NCBI RefSeq assembly: GCF_009834785.1
Contig: NZ_WUYX01000071.1
Location: 62,001-126,000, forward strand
Length of the DNA stretch: 64,000 nt
DNA from: Natronorubrum halalkaliphilum
Lineage (GTDB): Archaea; Halobacteriota; Halobacteria; Halobacteriales; Natrialbaceae
Direction of reading: 5' to 3'
Positions 16,553 to 24,848 of this stretch are shown in pieces (position 1 is the stretch's first letter; the number at the start of each line of letters is the position of its first letter). The notes beneath the pieces were generated by a model that saw only the letters and a program-made list of their open reading frames with translations, was not told where the DNA came from and did not search any database. The position numbers and the translations under genes were made by a program.

Positions 16553-17338
16553 TTACTGGTCCCCGTCTTCGTCTTCGTCTTCGTCGCCTTCCGACGCGTC
16601 GTCCTCGGTTTCGGTGCTATCCGCGTCCTCTCCCGGTTCGACTTTCATGTCCGAGGCGTCCTCCTCGGGCGTTTCCTCGGGTTCGATCCCATCGGTCTGG
16701 GACGGCTGGGCCTGTTCGGGATCCGGACCGGTCGCCTCCGCAACCTCCTCAGCCATGGCCGTATCGGAAACGTCGACCTCGACTTCGTCATCGTCGTCGG
16801 CCTCCCGGCGTGGATCCTTGTCCTCTCCCACCTGTGCCGGCTTCGTTCGCGGCTCCGATTGCTCCGGGTTCTCGGTGAACTCGACGCGTGATCCCGTCTC
16901 TCCTTCCTCTCCGAGCTGGGCCGACTCGCTGACATCGCCGCTGGCGTCGATCTGTGATTCGTGGCCAGCATCCTCTCGATTGGCCGCCGCGTGGGCCTGA
17001 TCAGAGCTGTCCTTGCCGTCGGTCCCGCCCTCGATTCCACCCGTATCGGGCCCGAACGTCTCTGGTTCGCTCGAGCGCCGCTTCCGAAGACCGTAGCTGA
17101 GCAGGGCAGCGGCGGCGGCTCCCTTCGGCAGGGCTCGAAGTTGTCCGTTTCCGAGCGATCGGAGAGCCGACAGGAGCAAGAGGCCACCCCCAGCAAACGG
17201 TAACAGCTCGCGTATGTTCCGATCGGTAGCAACCGCCTGTGCCATCTCCATTGGGCTCTCTGCCTCGAGTTCGTCGATGCGTTCGATCGTTTCCGTCGAG
17301 ACGTCCGGCGTCAGGTCGTGATCGTGTTCCTCAGACAT
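16553..17338 (-). CDS. Acidic protein with N-terminal membrane hairpin
   Basis: A 261-aa protein. The N-terminus (MSEEHDHDLTPDVSTETIER) is followed by one or two membrane segments (LLPFAGGGLLLLSALRSLGN and ALPKGAAAAALLSYGLRKRR), then about 170 residues of highly acidic low-complexity sequence rich in Glu, Asp, Ser and Pro. No catalytic motif is seen. The start is fixed by a strong Shine-Dalgarno, GGAGGAG, 6 nt before the ATG. Tail-anchored exposure of the acidic region is likely. Similar composition to the 713-aa protein but no clear homology. Confidence 0.75.
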   Translation of the reverse strand: MSEEHDHDLTPDVSTETIERIDELEAESPMEMAQAVATDRNIRELLPFAGGGLLLLSALRSLGNGQLRALPKGAAAAALLSYGLRKRRSSEPETFGPDTGGIEGGTDGKDSSDQAHAAANREDAGHESQIDASGDVSESAQLGEEGETGSRVEFTENPEQSEPRTKPAQVGEDKDPRREADDDDEVEVDVSDTAMAEEVAEATGPDPEQAQPSQTDGIEPEETPEEDASDMKVEPGEDADSTETEDDASEGDEDEDEDGDQ

Positions 17339-17450
17339 TGGATACTCCTCCGCGCACGCTGCGCTCACGGTGACTACAGGTCCCGCACGGTTGAAGCTTG
17401 GACCGGCAACTGAATACCCGGATACCCGACGGCGTGGTCGGCCCGGACAA

Positions 17451-20012
17451 CTACCACTCGAAACGATCCGGATTCCGCGCTGCGAGCGCGGTTCGGACGG
17501 CGGCGACGTTCTCGGGAACGTCATGAATTCGGACGATATCGGCACCGCGGTCGGCCGCGATCGCACTCGCCGCGACGGTCGCCTCGAGCCGGTCGCCGGC
17601 GTCGCGGCCGACGTGGTCGAACATCGATTTGTGGGAGTGGCCGAACAGGACTGGACAGCCGAGCGCGTGGAACTCGTCGATACGGCCGAGGATTTCGAAG
17701 CTCTCGCGGGCAGACTTCCCGAAGCCGATTCCGGGATCGACGACGATCCGGTCACGGTCGACGCCGGCCTTTTCGGCGAGCAGGATGCGTTCGGAGAGCT
17801 GGTCGATCACGTCCTCCACGACATCGTCGTACTCGATCTCGCGGTCCGGGACGACGGGCGTGTCGATGCTGTGCATCACGACGAGGCCCGCGTCGTACTC
17901 GGCGACGACGAAGCGCATTTCGGGATCCTCGAGTCCCGAGACGTCGTTGATGATGTCGGCACCGGCTTCCAGGGCGGCCTCGGCGACGGCAGCTTTGCGG
18001 GTGTCGATCGAGACGTGGACGTCCGAATCGAGATCGGTGATTCGTTCGACGACGGGGACGACGCGGTCGACCTCCTCGTCGATCGGGACGGGGTCGGCAC
18101 CGGGCCGGGTCGACTCGCCGCCGATGTCGATCACGTCGACGCCGGCCTCGGTCATCGCCTCCGCCTGGTCGACGGCGTCCTCGAGGGCGTCGTACTCGCC
18201 GCCGTCGTGGAAGCTGTCGGGCGTAACGTTCAGGATGCCCATGACGGCGGTGTGATCGTGCCACGGGTACTGCACGGTCGCGTCTTCGTTCGACTCGGTG
18301 GTAGCCGGGTCGGTCGAATCGACCGAATCGTCAGAACGGCCAGACCCAGTCGACTCCCTCCCGTCGAGCTCGAGCGTCTCGCGAAGCTCTCGAGCGATAT
18401 CGGAGCGTCCGTCCGACCGAGAGCGAGATTCCGGTCCAGACGAGGATTCCGAGTCGAAACCGGACTCGAGCGTCTCGACGAGACGCTCGAACTGGGCGAC
18501 GGTGCCCATCAGAACGGCCTCGACCGCCTCGTCGTCCCGCTGCGAGCCCGAGAGCGCACACTCGCCGCCGAGACGCAGCAGTTCCTGTTTGACGGTGGTC
18601 GCCTGACCGTACTCGAGACTCGTCTTGACCACGCGGTGGACGGCGTCCCCCTGCAGTCGGCGGACGCCAGGCTCGGGGACGTCCGCTCCCGAAAGCGCCT
18701 CGCGTGCGTCCTCGAGGTTTCGAATCCGCTTCGGAACGCCGGCGCTGGTCCACCGCGAGCGGGCCTCGGCGACGGCGAACAGCGAGCCGGTGACGAGCAC
18801 GCAATCGCCGTCGTCGGCGTCTCCGAGCGCGCTCGAGAGTGCGTCCTGGACGGTCGCGTTCGTGCGAACGTCTTCGACGCCGGCGTCCGCGAAGACCTCG
18901 GCCAGAACGTCGCGGCTCTCGGCGCGGTCGAGCGTCGGCTCCGTCGTGATCACCGAGTCGGGCGTCGGCAGCGTCGCGGCCATCTCGCGGTGGTCCTTGT
19001 CGTGCATCGCCCCGAAAACGAGCGTTAGTCGGTCGTAATCGTACGTCGAGAGCGTTTCCGCGAGTTGCTCGCAGGCACCGGGGTTATGCGCGCCGTCAAC
19101 GATCACCAGCGGGTCGGTGTCGAGCACCTCGAACCGGCCCGGCCAGTGGGCGTTTCGCAGCCCGCGCGCCAGATCGGCGTCCGAGACGTCGGTCACCTGC
19201 CGGGCCAACGTGGCGGCGATCCCCGCGTTCTCGGCCTGGTGGGTTCCCAGAAGCGGAATCCGGGTCTCGAGGTGCCGGTCGTCGTGGTCGATACACACGG
19301 CGGCTTCGGTGTGGTTCGCTCGGCCGCCGTACGCGACCGTAACGTCGGAGTCGGCACCGTCGCTGCCGACCGTAATCACGTCGCCTGCAACGTCGCGGAT
19401 CGCCTCGAGCGCGTCGCCGGAGACGCCGGTCACCAGCGGCGCGTCGGCAGGTGCGACGTGGGCCTTGTCGCGGGCGATCTCCGCTTCCGTCTCGCCGAGA
19501 ATGCCGGTGTGCTCTAAGGTGACGCTCGTGACCGCGCTCGCGATCGGATCGACGACGCTCGTGGCGTCGTACTTGCCGCCGATACCGACCTCGAGGATAG
19601 CGACGTCGACGTCCTCGCGGCCGAAGTGCCAGATCGCCATTCCGGTCATCGTCTCGAAGAACGTGGGCGATTCGCCGTCGGCGCCGCGGGCCGTCAGATA
19701 GTCGCGGGCGGCCTCGACGTAGTCACAGACCGCCGACCGAGAAATCTTGCGCCCGTCGACCTGGATCCGCTCGCGGAGGTCCTCGAGATGTGGCGAGGTG
19801 TAGAGGCCGACCGAGAGCCCGGCTTCCCGGAGGCTTCGTTCGACCATCCGCGCCGTGCTTCCCTTCCCGTTGGAGCCGGCGATCTGGACGAACGCCACCC
19901 CGTCGTGGGGGGTCTCGAGATGGGCGAGCAGCCGCGCTGTCGATTCCGTCCCCGGTTTCGGGCGGAATCGCCGCAGATCGAATAAGAAATCCGCCGCCTC
20001 GTGATACTCCAT
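17451..20012 (-). CDS. folCP: FolC-FolP fusion: dihydrofolate synthase / dihydropteroate synthase
   Basis: An 853-aa bifunctional folate enzyme. Residues about 1-440 are FolC-like (Mur ligase fold): P-loop IAGSNGKGSTARMVE, GLYTSPHLEDLRERI, EVGIGGKYDATSVV, TLEHTGILGE, WPGRFEVLD and VIVDGAHNPGA. After a further alpha-helical region and an acidic linker (about 515-580), residues about 585-853 are FolP: VMGILNVTPDSFHDGGEYDA, DIGGESTRPGADPV, SIDTRKAAVA, IINDVSGLED, VDPGIGFGKS and the terminal IVRIHDVPE. FolP condenses pterin and p-aminobenzoate and FolC adds Glu. Such fusions are known in haloarchaea. The long plus-strand ORF across it is a shadow. Confidence 0.95.
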   Translation of the reverse strand: MEYHEAADFLFDLRRFRPKPGTESTARLLAHLETPHDGVAFVQIAGSNGKGSTARMVERSLREAGLSVGLYTSPHLEDLRERIQVDGRKISRSAVCDYVEAARDYLTARGADGESPTFFETMTGMAIWHFGREDVDVAILEVGIGGKYDATSVVDPIASAVTSVTLEHTGILGETEAEIARDKAHVAPADAPLVTGVSGDALEAIRDVAGDVITVGSDGADSDVTVAYGGRANHTEAAVCIDHDDRHLETRIPLLGTHQAENAGIAATLARQVTDVSDADLARGLRNAHWPGRFEVLDTDPLVIVDGAHNPGACEQLAETLSTYDYDRLTLVFGAMHDKDHREMAATLPTPDSVITTEPTLDRAESRDVLAEVFADAGVEDVRTNATVQDALSSALGDADDGDCVLVTGSLFAVAEARSRWTSAGVPKRIRNLEDAREALSGADVPEPGVRRLQGDAVHRVVKTSLEYGQATTVKQELLRLGGECALSGSQRDDEAVEAVLMGTVAQFERLVETLESGFDSESSSGPESRSRSDGRSDIARELRETLELDGRESTGSGRSDDSVDSTDPATTESNEDATVQYPWHDHTAVMGILNVTPDSFHDGGEYDALEDAVDQAEAMTEAGVDVIDIGGESTRPGADPVPIDEEVDRVVPVVERITDLDSDVHVSIDTRKAAVAEAALEAGADIINDVSGLEDPEMRFVVAEYDAGLVVMHSIDTPVVPDREIEYDDVVEDVIDQLSERILLAEKAGVDRDRIVVDPGIGFGKSARESFEILGRIDEFHALGCPVLFGHSHKSMFDHVGRDAGDRLEATVAASAIAADRGADIVRIHDVPENVAAVRTALAARNPDRFEW

Positions 20013-20127
20013 ATCTGAACCACAAAGTCCGCGCGCTTAGGAATGTCGGACTCGCCGCTCCGTATCGGGACGTGCGATCCGCTTTCCGCCCGCTTATCAA
20101 CGGCCAGTTTCGTTTCCCCGACCCTCG

Positions 20128-20916
20128 TCACTCCGCCGACGCTTCGGCCGACCGGCCCGTCTCCCCCTCGCCGTGTTCCTGCGTCACCTCGAGGAAGGCT
20201 TCCTCCAAGCTACGGGCTTCGCCGGTTTCGGCGCGGGATTTCAGCGCTTCGGGTTCGCCCTGAGCGACCAGTTCGCCGTCGTGGAGGACGCCGATTTCGT
20301 CGGCCAACTCGTCGACCACGGGGAGGATGTGCGTCGAGAGGAAGATGGTCATCTCCCGATCCGCGAGGTCGGCGATCGTCTCACGCATCGTGCGAGCGGC
20401 GCGGGGGTCCAGTCCGCTCGTGGGTTCGTCGAGGAAGGCGACGGACGGCTCGTGCAACACCGCCTGGATGACGCCGACCTTCTGGCGCATCCCCTTGGAG
20501 TAGCCTTCGATCCGCCGGTTGGCGTCCTCGAGCAGGTCGAACCGCTCGAGGAGCGATTCGATGCGCTCCGTGGCGTCGGCATCGGGCAGATCACGCAGCC
20601 CGGCGGCGTACTCGAGTTGCTCTCGCCCCGTCAACTCGTCGTAGATCGGCGGCTCTTCCGGCAGGTAGCCGATGTGGGGGGTGACGGCCTCGCGGTCGTC
20701 GATCGAGTGGCCGGCGACCCGGGCCGTTCCCGACGTCGGCCTGGTGAGCGTCGTCAGTATCCGCATCGTCGTCGTTTTTCCCGCGCCGTTGGGACCGAGG
20801 AAGCCGTAGACCGTTCCGGACTCGACGTCCATCGTCAGTCCGGAAACGGCGGTCGTCTCCCCGTACCGTTTCGTGAGGGCCTCCGTTTCGATCGCGGGTG
20901 TCTCGCCAGGGCTCAT
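20128..20916 (-). CDS. ABC transporter ATP-binding protein
   Basis: A 262-aa ABC-2 type ATPase: Walker A GFLGPNGAGKTTTMRIL, Q-loop region IGYLPEEPPIYDELTGREQ, signature YSKGMRQKVGVIQAVL, Walker B VAFLDEPTSGLDPRA and H-switch FLSTHILPVVDEL. The C-terminal extension is short and acidic. The start at MSPGETP is supported by a promoter: TATA-like ATTTATAC about 29 nt upstream (20941-20950). It is divergent from the permease at 21111, its likely partner. Substrate unknown (export of a drug, lipid or peptide is typical for this family). Confidence 0.92.
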   Translation of the reverse strand: MSPGETPAIETEALTKRYGETTAVSGLTMDVESGTVYGFLGPNGAGKTTTMRILTTLTRPTSGTARVAGHSIDDREAVTPHIGYLPEEPPIYDELTGREQLEYAAGLRDLPDADATERIESLLERFDLLEDANRRIEGYSKGMRQKVGVIQAVLHEPSVAFLDEPTSGLDPRAARTMRETIADLADREMTIFLSTHILPVVDELADEIGVLHDGELVAQGEPEALKSRAETGEARSLEEAFLEVTQEHGEGETGRSAEASAE

Positions 20917-20940
20917 ACACGTCTCGTTTCGCCGGCATCT

Positions 20941-20950
20941 GTATAAATGT
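20941..20950 (-). promoter_or_regulatory. TATA box of the ABC ATPase gene
   Basis: Plus-strand GTATAAATGT reads ACATTTATAC on the minus strand, centred about 29 nt before the ATG at 20916. Confidence 0.5.
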
Positions 20951-21110
20951 ATAACACGTTGACGAGACGAATTCGGCGACACCCGCGTCCGATCCGCGAA
21001 TCGACGGCGACGCATGACAATATCCAAACTATTTACTGGATGGGGGACCCGCTACCGAGTATGGTCCCGAAGCCGACGCGCAGTCGCCGGGTTACGGGCG
21101 GTGATCGGTG

Positions 21111-22772
21111 ATGCCACGCGTCCCCGTCGTCGTCGCCAAAACGGAGTTTCGACGAACGATTCGAGCGGTGTCGAACGAGCGGACGAAGCTGCTCATGATG
21201 GCCGCGCTCGCGGTGTTCATGCTCGGTTCGGTCGTGGTCGCCGGCGGCTATCTCCTCCCCGAACTCGGCGCACAGGTAGCAGAGAGCGTTAGCCCGTCGG
21301 AAGCCGACCTGGCGACGGACCTCGTCACGGGCGGCGTCGCCGTCGGCTGGCTGTTTCTGGTCTTCATGGTGGGCATACGGACGTTTACGGCGGCCGCTAC
21401 CGTCGACAAACCGGCGTTCCTGCTCACCTCGACGTCGCTCCGGAACACCGTCATCGGCGTCATCGGTGCCGAAATATTGTTGTTTGCCACCTGGCTCGTA
21501 CCGCCGGCGATACTGCTCTCGAGCGCCTTCGCCTCCGGTGCCGGGACGATCCTCCCCGTCCCGCTGACGCTGGTCGTCGTCGCACTCGCGCTCATCACCG
21601 CCGTTCCCGTCGGGTTCGTGATCGGCGTCTGGGTTCGCCATCTGGTGACCGTCTACGAGCCGATCGCGCGCTATCGGATGGTCATCTTCGTCGGGTTCTG
21701 GGTGCTCTACTTCGGTGCGATCGCTACGGGTCGGTTCAACGTCGTCATGGGCGAACTGTTTACCGCCCTGCAGGGGAGTCCGCTCGGCTGGCCCGGCCAC
21801 CTCCTGCTGGCCGGCGTCCCGAACGTTCCCGCCTCGAGCGCGACCATCGTCGGAGCGATCGTCGGTGGGGCAGTCCTGGGGACCGTCGCGACCGCCATCG
21901 GGATCGCCTCCGCTCGAGTCCACTGGTTCGCCGACCCGGCGCGGTTCGACGACGCGGAGGAGTCCACCGAACAGGAGTCGTCGGACCGACTCTCCGGAGT
22001 CCTCTCGCGAGGACTCTCGCGGCCGATTCGCACGGTGACGGTCACGGCGATCCGTCGGACCAAGCGGGCCCCGATCCGACTCGTGTACGTCGGCTATCCA
22101 CTGCTTGGTGCGATCGGCTTCGTGCAGGGGATCGTCCAGAGCGGTACGGTGCCGTCGTACGTGGCCGTGCTCCTTTCGCTGTACGTCGTCTGGGCTGCCG
22201 GAGCCCTGTTTACCCTCAACCCGCTGGGTGACCTCGGGCGAGCGCTCCCCGCCGTGGTGACCTCGACGCTTACCGGGCGACAGGCCATCAACGGGCTGGT
22301 GATCGCCGGCGCGCTCGTCGCCGTCCCGATCGCCCTCCTCGTTTCGCTCGTACTGGGCGTCATCAGCCCGCTCTCGCTCGAGCAGACGGCCGCGCTGGTC
22401 GCGGGCACGGTCGTCGGAGCCGTCGTCACGCCGGCGCTCGCGACCGGTATCGGCTCGGTGTTTCCCCGGTTCGGGAGCGTCAACGTCACGAACAACCGGG
22501 AGGCCGTGATGCCGAGCAAGACCGCATTCATCGTCTACTCGCTGGCGATCATGCTCCCGACGGCCGCAGCGGTCGTGCTCTACACCGATTCGCCGGAGCT
22601 ACTCGCCGAACTGATCGCGACGATTTCGGCGTGGACCCCCGGACCCGAGCTATCGGTTTCGGCCCGTGGGATCACCGTCGCGGCGTGGACCGTGCTCGTC
22701 GTCGGACTCGCTGCGCCGCCGGCGTCCTACCAGTACGCCGCAGAGCAATTCGACTGGTACACGCTCGAGTGA
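21111..22772 (+). CDS. ABC-2 type transporter permease (multi-spanning)
   Basis: A 553-aa membrane protein with a cytoplasmic N-terminus (MPRVPVVVAKTEFRRTIRAV) and about a dozen predicted membrane segments in two halves, separated by an acidic loop (FDDAEESTEQESSDRLSG, about residue 280). It has the layout of large ABC-2 permeases whose gene is paired with an ATPase, here divergent across 195 bp. ATG at 21111 overlaps the TGA of a 16-codon ORF starting at 21061 (TGATG), and an A/T-rich box (about 21027-21036) lies 27 nt upstream of that short ORF. Substrate unknown. Confidence 0.85.
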   Translation: MPRVPVVVAKTEFRRTIRAVSNERTKLLMMAALAVFMLGSVVVAGGYLLPELGAQVAESVSPSEADLATDLVTGGVAVGWLFLVFMVGIRTFTAAATVDKPAFLLTSTSLRNTVIGVIGAEILLFATWLVPPAILLSSAFASGAGTILPVPLTLVVVALALITAVPVGFVIGVWVRHLVTVYEPIARYRMVIFVGFWVLYFGAIATGRFNVVMGELFTALQGSPLGWPGHLLLAGVPNVPASSATIVGAIVGGAVLGTVATAIGIASARVHWFADPARFDDAEESTEQESSDRLSGVLSRGLSRPIRTVTVTAIRRTKRAPIRLVYVGYPLLGAIGFVQGIVQSGTVPSYVAVLLSLYVVWAAGALFTLNPLGDLGRALPAVVTSTLTGRQAINGLVIAGALVAVPIALLVSLVLGVISPLSLEQTAALVAGTVVGAVVTPALATGIGSVFPRFGSVNVTNNREAVMPSKTAFIVYSLAIMLPTAAAVVLYTDSPELLAELIATISAWTPGPELSVSARGITVAAWTVLVVGLAAPPASYQYAAEQFDWYTLE

Positions 22773-22817
22773 GTCGGGACGCGACCACCGTCCGGTCGCG
22801 TCGACCGGTCGGACCGA

Positions 22818-23840
22818 TCAGTCGAACGCGTCGATCACGTCGCCGGTCCCTTCTCCGGACGTGTAGTAGTAGCCGTCGTCCTCGGTAAGCGCCCCCCAGT
22901 CGTGCCAGCTTCCCTCGTAGTTGCGGACCGTCTCCCAACCGAGCTGTTCCATAACGAACCAGCCGACCGAGCCCCGAACGGCGGTCGAACAGTACGATAT
23001 CGTCTCCTCGTCGGGATCGAGGGCGGCTTCCTCGAGCCACAGCCGCTCGAGTTCGTCCGGTGATCGCAGCCGGCTCCCCTCGTCGTCCTCAAGAAGGTTC
23101 TGGGTGAACGCCACGTTGATCGCGCCGGTGATGTGGCCGTGACGATCGACCGGACCGTCCGCCTCGATCCCCCAGTACTCCTCGGGCGACCGGTTGTCGA
23201 CGAGCGGAACGTCCGCCCCGTCCTCGTGGACTCGGTCGGCGACGTACTCCCGCGTCGCGAGGACGTCCGTCTCGAGTTCGGGCGCGTACTCGGCTGTGTC
23301 GGGCTCCGGTTCCGGCGTGCCGGTCTCGACGTCGCCGCCCGCCGCTTCCCAGACCGGAAAGCCGCCGTCGAGCAACGCGACCGTCCCGTCGTGTCCGATC
23401 GCGCGGAGCGTGTAGATCGCGTACGTCTCCCACAGGTTGGATCCGGAGCCGTAGACAACGACGTCGTCTTCGGGGACGATTCCGGCGGCGGCGATCTCAG
23501 CGATAACCTCGGGCGAGGCCTCGTACCCGTCGTCGGTCTCCTCGTAGTGGTCCCGCATCAGGTCGGTGTCGGGCAGACGGGAGGCGCCGGCGACGCGGCC
23601 GTCGGTGAACTCGTCCGCGTCCCTGACGTCGAGTAACTCGACGGCCTCGAGGTGCTCCTCGAGCCACGCGGTATCGACGACGGCCTCGAACTCCGCCGCC
23701 GCTGGCGTGGTGTACAGCTCCGGTTCGGCCGCCCGCAGGGAGCCGAGACAGCCCGCGAGCGAGAGCCCTCCGGCGACCGCTCCCGACCGGAGCACCGATC
23801 GGCGAGTGAACCGCGCCCCCGCACTCGAGTCGTGGCTCAT
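22818..23840 (-). CDS. Exported double-rhodanese sulfurtransferase (Tat lipoprotein)
   Basis: A 340-aa protein with a twin-Arg signal (FTRRSVLRSGAVAGGLSL) ending in lipobox LAGC, so it is probably a lipid-anchored extracytoplasmic protein. Two rhodanese domains follow. The first (LLDVRDADEFTDGRVAGASR) has VVYGSGSNLWETYAIYTLRA where the active-site loop should be and lacks Cys. The second (PLVDNRSPEEYWGIEADG) has the loop ISYCSTAVRGSVGW with the catalytic Cys. This is the thiosulfate/3-mercaptopyruvate sulfurtransferase arrangement. It starts 7 bp after the gene at 23848, so the two form an operon of exported proteins. Confidence 0.9.
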   Translation of the reverse strand: MSHDSSAGARFTRRSVLRSGAVAGGLSLAGCLGSLRAAEPELYTTPAAAEFEAVVDTAWLEEHLEAVELLDVRDADEFTDGRVAGASRLPDTDLMRDHYEETDDGYEASPEVIAEIAAAGIVPEDDVVVYGSGSNLWETYAIYTLRAIGHDGTVALLDGGFPVWEAAGGDVETGTPEPEPDTAEYAPELETDVLATREYVADRVHEDGADVPLVDNRSPEEYWGIEADGPVDRHGHITGAINVAFTQNLLEDDEGSRLRSPDELERLWLEEAALDPDEETISYCSTAVRGSVGWFVMEQLGWETVRNYEGSWHDWGALTEDDGYYYTSGEGTGDVIDAFD

Positions 23841-23847
23841 CGCCCGA

Positions 23848-24690
23848 TTATTCCTCGCGCTCGTTTATCACGAGCTGTGGTACCCAGTACGGGCCGGGCT
23901 GTGGGCCCCAGGTTCGGTTGTCGTAGTGGTAAGCGACGACGAAGAAGAACTCGTCGGGGATCTCGTGGAGCGGCGACTGCGTCACCGGGAACTCCTCGCC
24001 GTCGACGGCCGGCGGCAGGGTCAGTTCGTCGGGTTCGTCGACGGTTTCGAGGACGGCGCTCCCGTCTTCATCCGCGGTGAAGACGTTGTTCTCCCCGTCG
24101 TTGCCGCCGAGGGGGCGGTGGTACCCCGGCTCGTGGACGACCCAGACCGTGTAGACGCCGTCGGGATAGAGCTCCTCGAACTCGATGTGGACTGCCGACC
24201 GGTTGCGGCCGCGTGCTTCCCCTTCGCCGGTCTCGGCCGGTTCGACCCGCGCCGTCGCGCTCCCGCCGCTGAACTCGCCCCACGTCGCGGCGCCGTCCTC
24301 GTCCGCGTTCGGCCACACGACCAACCGCCTCGAGTGCAGCAGGTTTGGATCGCCGTGCGGGATCAGATACCGTTCGACGGCGCCCCGATCGTGCTCCGCC
24401 GCCATCTCCTCGACGTTCGCGAACGGCGGAAACTCCGGCTCCGCGTCGAACAGTTCCGTCTCGGGGTCGGGATCCTCGGGGAGGCTCTGTCCGGCCGCGT
24501 CGACGAGCGGGTCGGGGTTCGGACCGCTGTCGACCATGGTGAAGGCGTCGCCGGTGTCGTGGTCGTGGTCATCGTCATCGTGTTCACTCGCGCCTGCGAT
24601 TCCGGCCGCACCGAGACCAAGTGCGCCGCCGCCGAGTGTCCCCAGGGTGCTACGCCGCGTCGTCCGTGGTGTATCGAAGTTGTCCGTCAT
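23848..24690 (-). CDS. Tat-exported hypothetical protein
   Basis: A 280-aa protein with a twin-Arg signal (TTRRSTLGTLGGGALGLGAA) and cleavage near AGASEHD, with no lipobox. The mature part opens with a His/Asp-rich DDDDHDHD stretch that could bind metal. It continues as a beta-rich domain (RRLVVWPNADEDGAATWGEF, ALYPDGVYTVWVVHEPGYH-like region, EFFFVVAYHYDNRTWGPQPG). No family is recognised. It is the first gene of a two-gene operon with the exported rhodanese, which suggests a shared role at the cell surface, possibly sulfur or redox chemistry; that is inference. Confidence 0.8.
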   Translation of the reverse strand: MTDNFDTPRTTRRSTLGTLGGGALGLGAAGIAGASEHDDDDHDHDTGDAFTMVDSGPNPDPLVDAAGQSLPEDPDPETELFDAEPEFPPFANVEEMAAEHDRGAVERYLIPHGDPNLLHSRRLVVWPNADEDGAATWGEFSGGSATARVEPAETGEGEARGRNRSAVHIEFEELYPDGVYTVWVVHEPGYHRPLGGNDGENNVFTADEDGSAVLETVDEPDELTLPPAVDGEEFPVTQSPLHEIPDEFFFVVAYHYDNRTWGPQPGPYWVPQLVINEREE

Positions 24691-24848
24691 GAACTACCAC
24701 ACCACCATGTATGGAAGACGGGATGATCGGACTTTGTCGGTCGTGCATTACGAATAAACAGCCACGCACCTGGAATTACTCGAACTGATACGAAAATCGC
24801 AGTCGGAGACGCGGTACCGTCGCAGCCGTCGACTCGAGCGACCGGGTG

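Noticed and set aside
17370-19028. 552-aa plus-strand ORF
   Set aside because: It is antisense to folCP, has no recognisable domain, and its Val/Asp/Arg composition is what a haloarchaeal gene gives when read backwards.
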